Source: Halobaculum sp. MBLA0143 (lineage in GTDB: Archaea; Halobacteriota; Halobacteria; Halobacteriales; Haloferacaceae). From it: DNA of 64,000 nt. The stretch's first letter is position 1; every line of letters begins with the position of its first letter. Location: positions 434,001 to 498,000 of the forward strand of contig NZ_JBGKAC010000001.1 of NCBI RefSeq assembly GCF_041361465.1, given 5' to 3'. Both the position numbers and the translations under genes were made by a program. Below the pieces are notes generated by a model. That model was not told the DNA's origin. It saw only the letters and a list, made by a program, of their open reading frames with translations, and ran no database searches. This document shows, in pieces, positions 1 through 8,254 of the stretch.

Positions 1-510
1 GTCGCCGTGTGCGAGCCCGGCGTCGTGGACGGTCGCCAACCGGTCGAACAACGTCGGGGCGAGGTCGGCAATCCGTTCTGCCGGGGCCTCGTCCAACGGC
101 TGGAACCCGTCGAGGTACTCCGAGACGAGCACGCCGAGACCGTCCACCTCCAGGACGCCGAGCGGCTCCGGAGCCGCGACGCCGGCCGCGCGCATCCGTC
201 GAGTCGCCTCGAACTCCCGCCGGGCCATCTCGTAGGGGCTGGCGACGTGTTCGAAGAACCCCTCCGTGCCGGCGGTGACGGCGCCGAGATTGCGGCTGGT
301 GGTCAACACGGCGTGGACGACTGAGTTCTGCCGGCTGATCACCTTCACGAAGAACGCCCCGTCGAGGACGAACGGTGTCGACAGCCAGTTGTCCGCCTCG
401 ATGAACCGGACGTGTCCCACCTCCCGGTCCGTCCGTTCGAGGACCGCCCGGGCGACCGCCTCCAACCGGTCCCAGGCGACGTTCCCCCTGACGAGTCGTC
501 TCACGCCCAT
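1..510 (-). CDS. RIO-type / aminoglycoside-phosphotransferase-fold kinase (3' part cut by window edge)
   Basis: The first 170 codons are present, starting at the ATG whose complement ends at 510; the rest lies outside the window. The frame shows a small kinase N-lobe with a lysine strand (FFVKVIS, about residue 55-61), a long helix ending EMARREFEATRRM, a hinge-like LVSEYLDG, and at the window edge LAHGD, which fits the catalytic HGD loop of RIO, Bud32 and APH-fold kinases. In haloarchaea such proteins are annotated as RIO1-family regulatory kinases; the substrate is unknown. It is transcribed away from the PEP synthase gene, so the two share the 511-707 promoter region. Family assignment is good, role uncertain. 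Confidence 0.7.
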   Translation of the reverse strand, partial: MGVRRLVRGNVAWDRLEAVARAVLERTDREVGHVRFIEADNWLSTPFVLDGAFFVKVISRQNSVVHAVLTTSRNLGAVTAGTEGFFEHVASPYEMARREFEATRRMRAAGVAAPEPLGVLEVDGLGVLVSEYLDGFQPLDEAPAERIADLAPTLFDRLATVHDAGLAHGD

Positions 511-571
511 TCTCGTGTGGTCCCCGGTCGCGGCGGTACAAGAGCCCTCGGGTGCGGTCGACGGACGACCC

Positions 572-680
572 GGATAAAGTATACTCGGAATCGAGTGAGT
601 TACGTTCTCGCTGTAGAGTCGGAAACGAGTAATTTCTCGGGGTCTCACCACCGCTCCGGAGGGTTCGGAAGCTTCTTTGT
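572..680. promoter_or_regulatory. Divergent promoter region of the kinase and PEP synthase genes
   Basis: For the PEP synthase gene a TATA-like TTCTTTGT at 673-680 lies 28-35 bases before the ATG at 708, so the transcript is probably leaderless. On the other strand ACTTTATCC (about 571-579) could serve the kinase gene. A perfect inverted repeat, ACTCG-gaat-CGAGT, sits at 583-596 between the two and is a plausible operator. Seen directly; function inferred. Confidence 0.45.
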
Positions 681-707
681 GTTCTCCGGAGTGGGTTCCG
701 ATACGAG

Positions 708-3074
708 ATGGCTGTACTCTGGCTGGACGAAGTCGACGCGACCGACCTGGAGACGGTCGGGGGGAAGGCAGCCTCGCTCGGTGAACTCACGGGCGCCAGG
801 CTCCCGGTTCCGCCGGGGTTCGTCGTCACCGCGGGGACGTACCGTCGGTTCATCGAGGCCGCCGGGATCGACGAGGAGCTGTTCGCGGCGGTCGACATCG
901 ACCACGAGGACAGTGACGCGCTGGCGGCCGCCCACGAGCGGGCTCGAGAGCTGATCATGGAGACGCCGTTGCCGGACGCGGTCCGCGAGGAGATCCTCGC
1001 CGCCTACCGCGACGTGGGTGACGGCGAGGCGTTCGTCGCCGTCCGGTCGTCGGCGACGGCCGAGGACCTGCCGGACGCCTCCTTCGCCGGCCAACAGGAG
1101 ACGTTCCTCAACGTCCGCGAGGAGGCACTGTTGGAACGGGTCAAGGAGTGCTGGGCGTCGTTGTTCTCCCAGCGGGCGATCTACTACCGCCAGCGCCAGG
1201 GGTTCCCACACGACGAGGTGGACATCGCCGTCGTCGTTCAGCAGATGGTCGACGCCGAGAAGTCCGGCGTGATGTTCACGAGCCACCCCTCCACCGGCGA
1301 CCCCCGGATCATCCTGGAGGCCGCCTGGGGGCTGGGTGAGGCGGTCGTCTCCGGCTCCGTCTCCCCGGACAACTACGAGGTGGACCGCGAGACCGCGACC
1401 GTCGAGACACTCACCGTCGCCGACAAGAAGACGATGATGGTGCGCGACCGGGAGACGGGCGAGACCGTCGAGCAGCCGGTCGAGGAAGACCGCCGGGAAC
1501 GACGGGTCCTGTCGGACGCAGAGATCGAGGAACTCGTGTCGCTCGGGCGGACCGTCGAGGACCACTACGGCGAGCCCCAAGACGTGGAGTGGGCGATCTA
1601 CGAGGGCGACGTGTACATGCTCCAGTCCCGGCCGATCACGACCATCGACGACGCCGACGCCGCGGCGTCGCCGGACGAACGGGAACGCGAGGAGGTCGAC
1701 GCGGCCGGGCAGGCGGCCGCGACGAACGGCGCCGGCGCGTCGACCGCCGACGACGCCGCCAGCGACGGCGGTCGGGGCCAGACGGAGTCGGCCGCGGAGG
1801 GTGACGTGCTCGTCTCCGGGCTCGGCGCCTCCCCCGGCACCGTCTCCGGCGACGTGCGGACCGTCACGAAACTGGACCAACTCGACAAGGTGGCCGAGGG
1901 GGACGTGATCGTCACGGAGATGACGATGCCGGACATGGTGCCGGCGATGAAACGCGCCGTCGGGATCGTCACCGACGAGGGCGGGATGACCTCACACGCC
2001 GCCATCGTCTCCCGGGAGCTGGGCGTCCCGGCGGTCGTCGGCACGAGCGGTGCCACCCACGAACTCGACGACGGGCAGACGATCACCGTCGACGGCGACA
2101 AGGGGACCGTCGTCGCGGGCGGCGACGAGGACACGACGGACGACCACGAGCCGGTGGAGGCGGTCCGGCCGGACACGCCGGTGAAGCCGATGACGGCGAC
2201 GGAGGTGAAGGTGAACGTCTCCATCCCGGCGGCCGCGGAACGGGCTGCCGCCACCGGCGCGGACGGCGTCGGGCTCCTCCGGACGGAACACATGGTGTTG
2301 TCCACCGGGAAGACTCCCGCGCGGTACGTCGACGACCACGGCGCCGACGCCTACGTCGAGGAACTGGTCGACGGCGTCCGCGGCGTCGCCGAGGAGTTCT
2401 ACCCCCGTCCCGTGCGGGTCCGGACGCTGGACGCCCCCACCGACGAGTTCCGCGAACTGGAGGGCGGCGTCGACGAGCCGGTCGAACACAACCCGATGTT
2501 GGGCTGGCGCGGGATCAGACGCTCGCTGGACAAGCCGGACCTGTTCGCCCACGAGCTGGAGGCGTTCGCCCGGCTGTGGGAGATGGGGTACGACAACGTC
2601 GAGCTGATGCTCCCGCTCGTCAACGACGGCGACGACGTGGCCGCCGCGAAGGAACTGATGCGCGAGGCCGGGATCGACCCCACGGCCCGGACCTGGGGCG
2701 TGATGATCGAGACGCCCGCCTCGGCGCTCCAGATCGAGGAGCTCGCTCGGGAGGGGATCGACTTCGCCTCCTTCGGGACGAACGACCTCACCCAGTACAC
2801 CCTGGCGGTCGACCGCAACAACGGGAAGGTCGCAGACCAGTTCGACGAGCTCCACCCCGCCGTGTTGGAGCTGATCGGCGACGTGATCGCCTGTTGCCGC
2901 GAACACGACGTGGCGACGAGCATCTGCGGTCAGGCCGGCTCGAAGCCGGAGATGGTGGACTTCCTCGTGGACGAGGGGGTCACCTCCATCTCCGCCAACA
3001 TCGACGCCGTCCGCGACGTGCAACACGAGGTCAAACGGACGGAACAGAAGCTCATCCTCGACTCCGTCCGCTGA
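708..3074 (+). CDS. ppsA: Phosphoenolpyruvate synthase (pyruvate, water dikinase)
   Basis: Converts pyruvate, ATP and water to PEP, AMP and phosphate, the entry to gluconeogenesis. At 788 residues it has the full family length. The N-terminal ATP-grasp domain (about 5-325, VGGKAASLGEL, VRSSATAEDLPDASFAGQQ) is followed by an Ala/Asp/Gly-rich linker, the swivelling phosphohistidine domain with GGMTSHAAIV (catalytic His about 430), and a C-terminal PEP/pyruvate TIM barrel (LLRTEHM, FGTNDLTQYTL, CGQAGS). The ATG at 708 is preferred because a TATA-like element lies at the leaderless distance. The low-complexity linker between ATP-grasp and His domains is typical of halophile versions. The gene appears monocistronic; the next gene is convergent, three bases away. 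Confidence 0.95.
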   Translation: MAVLWLDEVDATDLETVGGKAASLGELTGARLPVPPGFVVTAGTYRRFIEAAGIDEELFAAVDIDHEDSDALAAAHERARELIMETPLPDAVREEILAAYRDVGDGEAFVAVRSSATAEDLPDASFAGQQETFLNVREEALLERVKECWASLFSQRAIYYRQRQGFPHDEVDIAVVVQQMVDAEKSGVMFTSHPSTGDPRIILEAAWGLGEAVVSGSVSPDNYEVDRETATVETLTVADKKTMMVRDRETGETVEQPVEEDRRERRVLSDAEIEELVSLGRTVEDHYGEPQDVEWAIYEGDVYMLQSRPITTIDDADAAASPDEREREEVDAAGQAAATNGAGASTADDAASDGGRGQTESAAEGDVLVSGLGASPGTVSGDVRTVTKLDQLDKVAEGDVIVTEMTMPDMVPAMKRAVGIVTDEGGMTSHAAIVSRELGVPAVVGTSGATHELDDGQTITVDGDKGTVVAGGDEDTTDDHEPVEAVRPDTPVKPMTATEVKVNVSIPAAAERAAATGADGVGLLRTEHMVLSTGKTPARYVDDHGADAYVEELVDGVRGVAEEFYPRPVRVRTLDAPTDEFRELEGGVDEPVEHNPMLGWRGIRRSLDKPDLFAHELEAFARLWEMGYDNVELMLPLVNDGDDVAAAKELMREAGIDPTARTWGVMIETPASALQIEELAREGIDFASFGTNDLTQYTLAVDRNNGKVADQFDELHPAVLELIGDVIACCREHDVATSICGQAGSKPEMVDFLVDEGVTSISANIDAVRDVQHEVKRTEQKLILDSVR

Positions 3075-3077
3075 CCC

Positions 3078-4046
3078 TCACCCCGCCTCCAGGATCTCGT
3101 CGTCGTCTGCCGGCGGAATCTCGACTGTCCCCTCGAACGCGGTGACGGCACTCCCACCGACCGCCGGCGCCCCCTCGCTGTCGGCGTCCACCTGCACCCG
3201 GACGCGCCCCGGGCGGTCGAGGTAGTGACCCTGTTCGAACAGCATCTCCGCGGGCGTGCCGGTCTCCGCCGACACGTCCGTTCCGCCGGGCGCCGGCGCG
3301 TCCGTCCCGTCGCCACGGAACGCGCCGAAGTGGTCGAGGTACGCCCCGCAGGCGCCCGAGGCGGTCCCGGTGACGGGGTCTTCCGGGACGCCGGCGCCGG
3401 GGACGAAACACCGGCCGTGGAGCGTCGCGTCCGCGGTGAGCGTGTCGAACGTGAACGCGTACACGCCGACGGCGTCGTGGTCGTCCGCCAGCGCCGCGAC
3501 GGCGTCGTCGTCCGGGGTTAACCCCCCGACCCCGTCCAAGAAGCTCACGGGGACGATCAGGAACGGCAGCCCCGTGGAGGCGTACGCCACCGGGAGCGCG
3601 TCGCCGACGCCCGCGAACGCCGACGGCTCCGCCCCGAGCGCGTCGGCCAGCCGGTCGTACTCCACCGGGCGCTCGTACACCGTCGGGGTGTTCTGTGTCA
3701 TCCAGACCGTGTCGTCTGTCACCTCGATGTCGAGCGTGCCGGCCTGCGTCGCCAGCGTGTGCGTGCCCGCCGCGATCCGGTCGTGGTCGCGGAGGTAGGC
3801 GTGTGCCGCCACCGTCGCGTGGCCACACAGGTCCACCTCCGTCGTCGGCGTGAAGTACCGGACCTGTCGGTCCGCGCTCGGGTGGTCGGAGAGAAATGCC
3901 GTCTCGCTGACGGCGAGTTCGCGGGCGACCGCCTGCATCTGTGTGTCCGTCAGGCCGCCCGCGTCCGGGACGACGCCGGCCGCGTTGCCCGTCAGCGGCT
4001 CGTCGGTGAAGGCGTCGACGAGCGCCGCAGTGTAGCTGTCTGTCAC
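3078..4046 (-). CDS. PhzF family isomerase-like protein
   Basis: PhzF proteins have a diaminopimelate-epimerase-like double hotdog fold; most members have no proven reaction. Recognisable motifs are the N-terminal ALVDAFTDEPLTGNAAGVV, SETAFL, the central DLCGHATVAAH and the C-terminal DPVTGTASGACGAY. The start chosen is GTG at 4046 (MTDSYTAALVDAF). In-frame extension upstream would cross the AT-rich promoter and uses non-family residues. At 322 residues it is slightly longer than usual (about 260-300); the extra length is an acidic Gly/Ala/Pro-rich insert near the C-terminus (PGGTDVSAETG). It converges on ppsA and has its own promoter region. Confidence 0.85.
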   Translation of the reverse strand: MTDSYTAALVDAFTDEPLTGNAAGVVPDAGGLTDTQMQAVARELAVSETAFLSDHPSADRQVRYFTPTTEVDLCGHATVAAHAYLRDHDRIAAGTHTLATQAGTLDIEVTDDTVWMTQNTPTVYERPVEYDRLADALGAEPSAFAGVGDALPVAYASTGLPFLIVPVSFLDGVGGLTPDDDAVAALADDHDAVGVYAFTFDTLTADATLHGRCFVPGAGVPEDPVTGTASGACGAYLDHFGAFRGDGTDAPAPGGTDVSAETGTPAEMLFEQGHYLDRPGRVRVQVDADSEGAPAVGGSAVTAFEGTVEIPPADDDEILEAG

Positions 4047-4105
4047 AGACTCGGGGTCGGTCGCGTCGGTGTTAGTCGTGACGACCGCGCCGCAGAACCG
4101 GATAG

Positions 4106-4201
4106 GAAAAACTAAAGATATTGTATTCACAGCAGTAATTCGGCAAACTGGTGCGGAGGGAACTAAGCGAACTGTACCCGCGGCAGTCGTTTGGCAAACT
4201 A
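4106..4201 (-). promoter_or_regulatory. Upstream region of the PhzF gene: TATA-like box plus direct repeat
   Basis: On the complement, TTTAGTTTTT (about 4106-4115) is TATA-like. Upstream of it lie two copies of an 18-base element, 4133-4150 and 4184-4201, 51 bp apart (about five helical turns), matching at 14 of 18 positions and sharing the core GGCAAACT. Their location upstream of TATA would suit an activator. Seen directly; regulatory role is inferred. Confidence 0.35.
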
Positions 4202-4250
4202 CGAACGCGAGAACCACTGGCGGCCTCTGGACAGCCGGCTTTCTACGCGA

Positions 4251-5675
4251 CTACCGATTCAGCGTGTGGATCGCCTGTTCTTCGGCGTTCTCGGCGGCCT
4301 CCATCACGGTCTCGGACAGCGTCGGGTGGGTGTGGATCGTCGACCCCAGGTCCTCCAGCGTCGCGCCCATCTCGACGGCGAGACCGATCTCGCCGATCAG
4401 CTCCGAGGCCTCCGGGCCGACGACGGTGCCGCCGAGCACGAACCCGGTGTCGCCGTCGGCGACGATCTTCGTGAACCCCTCCGTGTGGTTCGTGGTGAGT
4501 GCGCGGCCGGAGGCGTTGAACGGCATCTCGCCGACGACGGGGTCGAACCCGGCCTCTTCGGCCTCCGACGCCGTCATGCCGACGGTGCCGATCTCGGGGT
4601 CGGTGAACACCGCCGCCGGAATCGCCTGGTAGTCGAGTGCGGCCGACTCGCCGGCGGCCACCTCGGCGGCGACGATCCCCTCCTTGCTGGCGACGTGTGC
4701 GAGCATCGGCTCGCCGGCCACGTCGCCGACGGCGAAGATGTGGTCCCGCTCCGTGCGGGCGCGGTCGTCCGTCTGGAGGAACCCGTTCTCGTCCGGCTCC
4801 AGGCCGGCCTCTTCGACGTCGAGGGTGTCCGTGACGGGCTGGCGGCCGACGGCGACGAGCACGCGGTCGGTCGCGTACTCGGAGGTCTCGCCGTCTTCCG
4901 TCTCCGTCTGGACGACGATCCCGTCGCCGGTCTCGTGCCAGCCGGCGGCCCCCTCCCCGAACTGGAAGTCGACGCCCAACTCCGTCGCGCGCTTGCGGAT
5001 CACCCGCTTCACCTCGTCGTCGTAGGCGGGGAGCACGTCGTCCAACATCTCCACGACGGTCACGTCGACGCCGAGCTTGGTGAACGTCGTCGACAGCTCC
5101 ATGCCGATGTAGCCCGCGCCGACGACGACGAGCCGGTCGGGGAGCGTGTCGAGCGCGAGCGCGCCGCGCGAGGACAGAACGGGCTCGGCGTCGAACTCGA
5201 AGTTGGGCACCTGGATCGGGCGCGAGCCGGTGGCGACGATGGCGCGTTCGAACTCCAGCGTCTCGGAGCCCTGACCGTCGCCGGCGTGTTCGACACGGAG
5301 GCTGTTCTCTCCGGTGAACTTCGCCGTTCCCTCGATGAGGTTGACGCCGTTGGCCTTACACAGCTTCTCGACGCCGCCGGTGAGCTGGTCGACCACGTCC
5401 GACTTCCACGACTGCATCTGGCCCATGTCGACGGCCGGGTCGGCGTGGACGCCGAGCTCCTCGGCGTTTGCAGCCTCCCAGGCCAGGCTGGAGCCGTGGA
5501 TGAACGCCTTCGAGGGGATACAGCCGTAGTTGAGGCAGGTCCCGCCGTAGGCGTCCCGCTCGATCAGTGTGGTGTCGAGTCCGCGCTGTGCCGCGCGGAT
5601 CGCGGCGACGTACCCGCCCGGCCCGGCGCCGATCACGGCTACGTCCGTTCCCGTAGAGATGTCTCCGACGACCAT
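4251..5675 (-). CDS. lpdA: Dihydrolipoyl dehydrogenase (E3)
   Basis: A flavoprotein that reoxidises dihydrolipoamide with NAD+, serving 2-oxoacid dehydrogenase complexes and glycine cleavage. 474 residues, normal length. Visible parts are the N-terminal FAD-binding VIGAGPGGYVAA, the redox disulfide GGTCLNYGCIPSK, the NAD-binding VVVGAGYIGME, the second FAD motif (IFAVGDVA) and the C-terminal interface HTHPTLSE with the catalytic His-Glu pair. The ATG at 5675 is the only start that places the FAD motif correctly (MVVGDISTGTDVAVIG); the frame stays open further upstream but with arginine-rich non-coding sequence. No E1/E2 genes are adjacent, though gcvT begins at the far end of the window. Confidence 0.95.
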   Translation of the reverse strand: MVVGDISTGTDVAVIGAGPGGYVAAIRAAQRGLDTTLIERDAYGGTCLNYGCIPSKAFIHGSSLAWEAANAEELGVHADPAVDMGQMQSWKSDVVDQLTGGVEKLCKANGVNLIEGTAKFTGENSLRVEHAGDGQGSETLEFERAIVATGSRPIQVPNFEFDAEPVLSSRGALALDTLPDRLVVVGAGYIGMELSTTFTKLGVDVTVVEMLDDVLPAYDDEVKRVIRKRATELGVDFQFGEGAAGWHETGDGIVVQTETEDGETSEYATDRVLVAVGRQPVTDTLDVEEAGLEPDENGFLQTDDRARTERDHIFAVGDVAGEPMLAHVASKEGIVAAEVAAGESAALDYQAIPAAVFTDPEIGTVGMTASEAEEAGFDPVVGEMPFNASGRALTTNHTEGFTKIVADGDTGFVLGGTVVGPEASELIGEIGLAVEMGATLEDLGSTIHTHPTLSETVMEAAENAEEQAIHTLNR

Positions 5676-5770
5676 CGTACCACACGGTTCGACCGCCGAG
5701 GTATAAACTGGCAGGAATTGCGGTCGGGCGAGAACGCCGTCTGCGCGGCGAGACGCGGATCCGGGCGACG

Positions 5771-5959
5771 CTACCGGCTCGCGCGGTACTCCCCGTGTTT
5801 GACGCCCAGCACGATCATGAGCACACCGAAGACGACGACGGAGGGCACCACCATCATGAGGACGGTGCTCGTCGACATCGGTGTGAAGGTCATCCCGACT
5901 GCCGCCAGCGCGACGACGGCTACGAACACTCCGGCCGTGGTCGCCGTGTCGAACTCCAT
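5771..5959 (-). CDS. Small two-helix membrane protein, function unknown
   Basis: 62 residues. Two hydrophobic segments (about 8-26 and 31-52) are separated by a short Thr/Ser turn, with a charged C-terminus (KHGEYRASR). The codon pattern is haloarchaeal (G/C at third positions). It lies on the same strand as the small membrane protein just upstream (6005-6118) and lpdA downstream. Small two-TM proteins of this kind are common and uncharacterised in haloarchaea. I assign no function. Confidence 0.6.
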   Translation of the reverse strand: MEFDTATTAGVFVAVVALAAVGMTFTPMSTSTVLMMVVPSVVVFGVLMIVLGVKHGEYRASR

Positions 5960-6004
5960 AGGCGTCGTAGCGGGTCGGCTGGCTTGAACGTCGCGGTCGC
6001 CGGA

Positions 6005-6118
6005 CTACACGGAGGTGACGATCACCACGACGACCGTCCCGACGACGAGCAACGCCACGAGCACGGCGATGGCGTTCAACACCCGCCACACCGGGTCGCG
6101 TCCGTCACTGTCGGCCAT
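6005..6118 (-). CDS. Very small single-pass membrane protein
   Basis: 37 residues: a charged N-terminus (MADSDGRDPVWR), then one long Val/Ile/Leu-rich helix (about 13-35), stop TAG. The start ATG and stop are clear. This composition is typical of haloarchaeal microproteins that sit in the membrane. It may be co-transcribed with 5771-5959. No function can be assigned. Confidence 0.5.
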   Translation of the reverse strand: MADSDGRDPVWRVLNAIAVLVALLVVGTVVVVIVTSV

Positions 6119-6244
6119 ACGCCGCCGGTAGCTCTGCGGGCGAGAAGACTCTGACGACTCCGAGCGGCGACCCGGACGACGACGGCGCAGTCCGCCCGAG
6201 AAACTCTTTTGTACGCCTCACGACCGTGTCCGAACGAGAGCGCA

Positions 6245-6292
6245 CATGGACGAGTCACAGACACAGTCGGCTGCCAGCGGGTCGTCGTCGTG
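6245..6292 (+). CDS. 15-residue leader ORF coupled to the permease-PrsW gene
   Basis: ATG at 6245 opens a 15-codon polar peptide (MDESQTQSAASGSSS) whose TGA overlaps the GTG start of the next gene (GTGA at 6290-6293). A TATA-like CTCTTTTG around 6204-6211 would start transcription before it. The downstream genes of this operon also join by short overlaps, so this mini-ORF may be translated and coupled. Alternatively it is the stub of a lost upstream gene, or marks a sequencing frameshift so that it really forms the N-terminus of the next protein. Confidence 0.35.
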
Positions 6293-8254
6293 AATCTCCG
6301 GAAGCTCCTCCGGATCGCGCGCTGGGAGGCGAGTCGAACGGCCGGCAGTCTCGACCGACGCGCCGCTCTGTTGGGGCTGGCGGCGCTGGCGGTCGCCGGC
6401 GCGGCCGCGGGCGGCGCCGTCGCCGGCTTCGGCACCCCGCCCAACGAGGGACTGTACCCGGTCGCTGTGGACGACGACAGCCCGTTCGCGGCGCCGGTCG
6501 CCGACGCGACGGCGTTAGAGCCCGTTCCGCCGGGCTCGGAGACGGCGGTCCTGACGGTCGTGGACACGGACCCGACGGACCGGACCGCGGAGGTCCGTGC
6601 CGAACGGAGTCGACGCGGCCGCGCGGCCGCCTCCGTCTACCACGACGCCGTCCGGCAGTACAACACGGCACTGATGCGGCTGGAGCCGAACCAGAGCGCC
6701 GCCTTCCCCGTGCTCGTCACCGTCGAGTACGTCCAACAGGAAGTGACCGACCCGGCCGCCGTGGCCGGCGGGAACGACTCCGCGGGGGGTGGGGGGCCGA
6801 CGGGCGCGGACGAGGGGACGGCCGGCGGCATCGAAGACGAGACGGCAGTCGCCGGGAACGACGCGACGGCGACACCCGACGGCGAGACGACGGCGACGGA
6901 CGGGTCGGCGGCGGACGACGAGACGACGCTCGGCACGCCGACGGCCACGCCGGCGAGCCCCCGCGACACTGCCACGCCGGAGGGGACCAGCGGAGCAGAC
7001 GACGACGGTCTCGGGCTCCCCGAGGTCGGTGGCGGTGGCGGGCTGCCGGACCTGGGCGGCGGGGGGAGCCCGGTGTCGGGGCTGTTCGGCGGCCAGTCCA
7101 CGGGGTCGCCGGCGACGATCTCGCCGCCGTTCCCGTTCGCGTCGCTAATCCTGGCGTTCGCGTTCCTCGTGCCGATGAACTTCGTCGTCCAGGCGTACGG
7201 CTCGACGATTCTGGACGAACGGATCGACCGCCGTGGCGAGCTCCTGCTCGTGTCGCCGGTGTCGCGGCTGGACATCGTCGCCGGCAAGACGCTGCCGTAC
7301 CTGGCGGCGCTCGTCGTCGCGACGGCGCTCGTCGCGTTCGGCGTCGGCGGCGGTCTGATCTCCGTGTTCGCGGTGTTGCCGGTCGCGCTCGTCTACCTGA
7401 GCGCGACGTTCCTGGGGGCGATGTTCGCCCGCTCGTTCAAGGAACTCACGTTCGTGACGGTGACGATCACCGTGTTCGTGACGACGTACGTGTTCGTCCC
7501 GGCGATCTTCACGACCGTGATCCCGGTGGCGCTGATCTCGCCGCTGACGATCGTCGTCCGCGACCTCCAAGCCGGCGCCCCGGTCACGACCGCCGGTGAG
7601 TTCCTCTTCGCCACTGGGCCCTTCTTCGTCGCCGCGGGGATGTTGTTCCTGCTGGGCGCCGGGATCTACCGCGAAGAGGACATGTTCACCCAGCGCCCGG
7701 TGCCGTCGAAGTTCCTGGACGCCCTAGACGCACAGCTTCGCGGACGCCTGTCCGTCGGACTGCTGTCGGCGGCGCTGATCCCGTTCGTGATCGTGGCCGA
7801 ACTGCTGGGGATCGCGTTGCTGGTGGCGTTCCCAGAGGAACTCGCGGTGCCGGTGTTGTTGCTCGTCGTCGCGGTCGTCGAGGAGACGGCGAAGAGCGTG
7901 GGCCTGTTCGCGGCGTTCCAACGCGACCGGTTCCGGTCGACGCTCGTCGGCGCGACCCTCCTGGGGGTGATCTCCGGTGTCGGCTTCTTCCTCGGCGAGA
8001 AGGCGACCGCGGTCGCGCAGTTGGTCGGGCTGGATCGGCTCCCGCTCGGGGAGACGGTCGTCGCCACCGCCGGCGTCGGCGCCGGCGAGGCACTGGGGCT
8101 GTTGTTGGCGCCGTTGGCGCTGCACACGGTCGCGGGCGCCGTCGCGGCCGTCGGCGCCAGCCGCGGCGGCCGGAGCTACCTCCTCGGGCTCGTCGCCGCG
8201 ATCGTGATTCACTACGCGTACGACTTCGCCGTGGTGGTGGTGTTCCTTGGTTGA
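6290..8254 (+). CDS. ABC-2 type permease fused to a PrsW-like intramembrane protease
   Basis: 654 residues in two modules. The N-terminal half (about 1-500) is an ABC-2/NatB-like permease: TM1 near residue 25-45, a large outside loop with a Gly/Thr/Asp-rich low-complexity insert (about 180-290), then five or six helices including the permease region NLRKLLRIARWE...DERIDRRGELLLVSPV. The C-terminal 170 residues are a PrsW/CAAX-type membrane protease: VVEETAKS (paired acidic residues of the first motif), FLGEKAT, and a late IVIHYAYD histidine. GTG at 6290 gives MNLRKLLRIARWE, a sensible permease N-terminus. The gene is followed by a second permease overlapping 8 bases. No ATPase gene is present in the operon. 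The fusion is clear from one uninterrupted frame; its substrate is unknown. Confidence 0.75.
   Translation: MNLRKLLRIARWEASRTAGSLDRRAALLGLAALAVAGAAAGGAVAGFGTPPNEGLYPVAVDDDSPFAAPVADATALEPVPPGSETAVLTVVDTDPTDRTAEVRAERSRRGRAAASVYHDAVRQYNTALMRLEPNQSAAFPVLVTVEYVQQEVTDPAAVAGGNDSAGGGGPTGADEGTAGGIEDETAVAGNDATATPDGETTATDGSAADDETTLGTPTATPASPRDTATPEGTSGADDDGLGLPEVGGGGGLPDLGGGGSPVSGLFGGQSTGSPATISPPFPFASLILAFAFLVPMNFVVQAYGSTILDERIDRRGELLLVSPVSRLDIVAGKTLPYLAALVVATALVAFGVGGGLISVFAVLPVALVYLSATFLGAMFARSFKELTFVTVTITVFVTTYVFVPAIFTTVIPVALISPLTIVVRDLQAGAPVTTAGEFLFATGPFFVAAGMLFLLGAGIYREEDMFTQRPVPSKFLDALDAQLRGRLSVGLLSAALIPFVIVAELLGIALLVAFPEELAVPVLLLVVAVVEETAKSVGLFAAFQRDRFRSTLVGATLLGVISGVGFFLGEKATAVAQLVGLDRLPLGETVVATAGVGAGEALGLLLAPLALHTVAGAVAAVGASRGGRSYLLGLVAAIVIHYAYDFAVVVVFLG

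Noticed and set aside
645-3026. Long minus-strand frames antisense to ppsA (411 and 344 codons)
   Set aside because: High GC keeps opposite frames open. The translations are Arg/Gly/His-rich with no family features, and the plus strand encodes an unmistakable PEP synthase.
4191-5987. 598-codon plus-strand frame opposite lpdA
   Set aside because: Shadow of dihydrolipoyl dehydrogenase on the minus strand; no start, promoter or motif.
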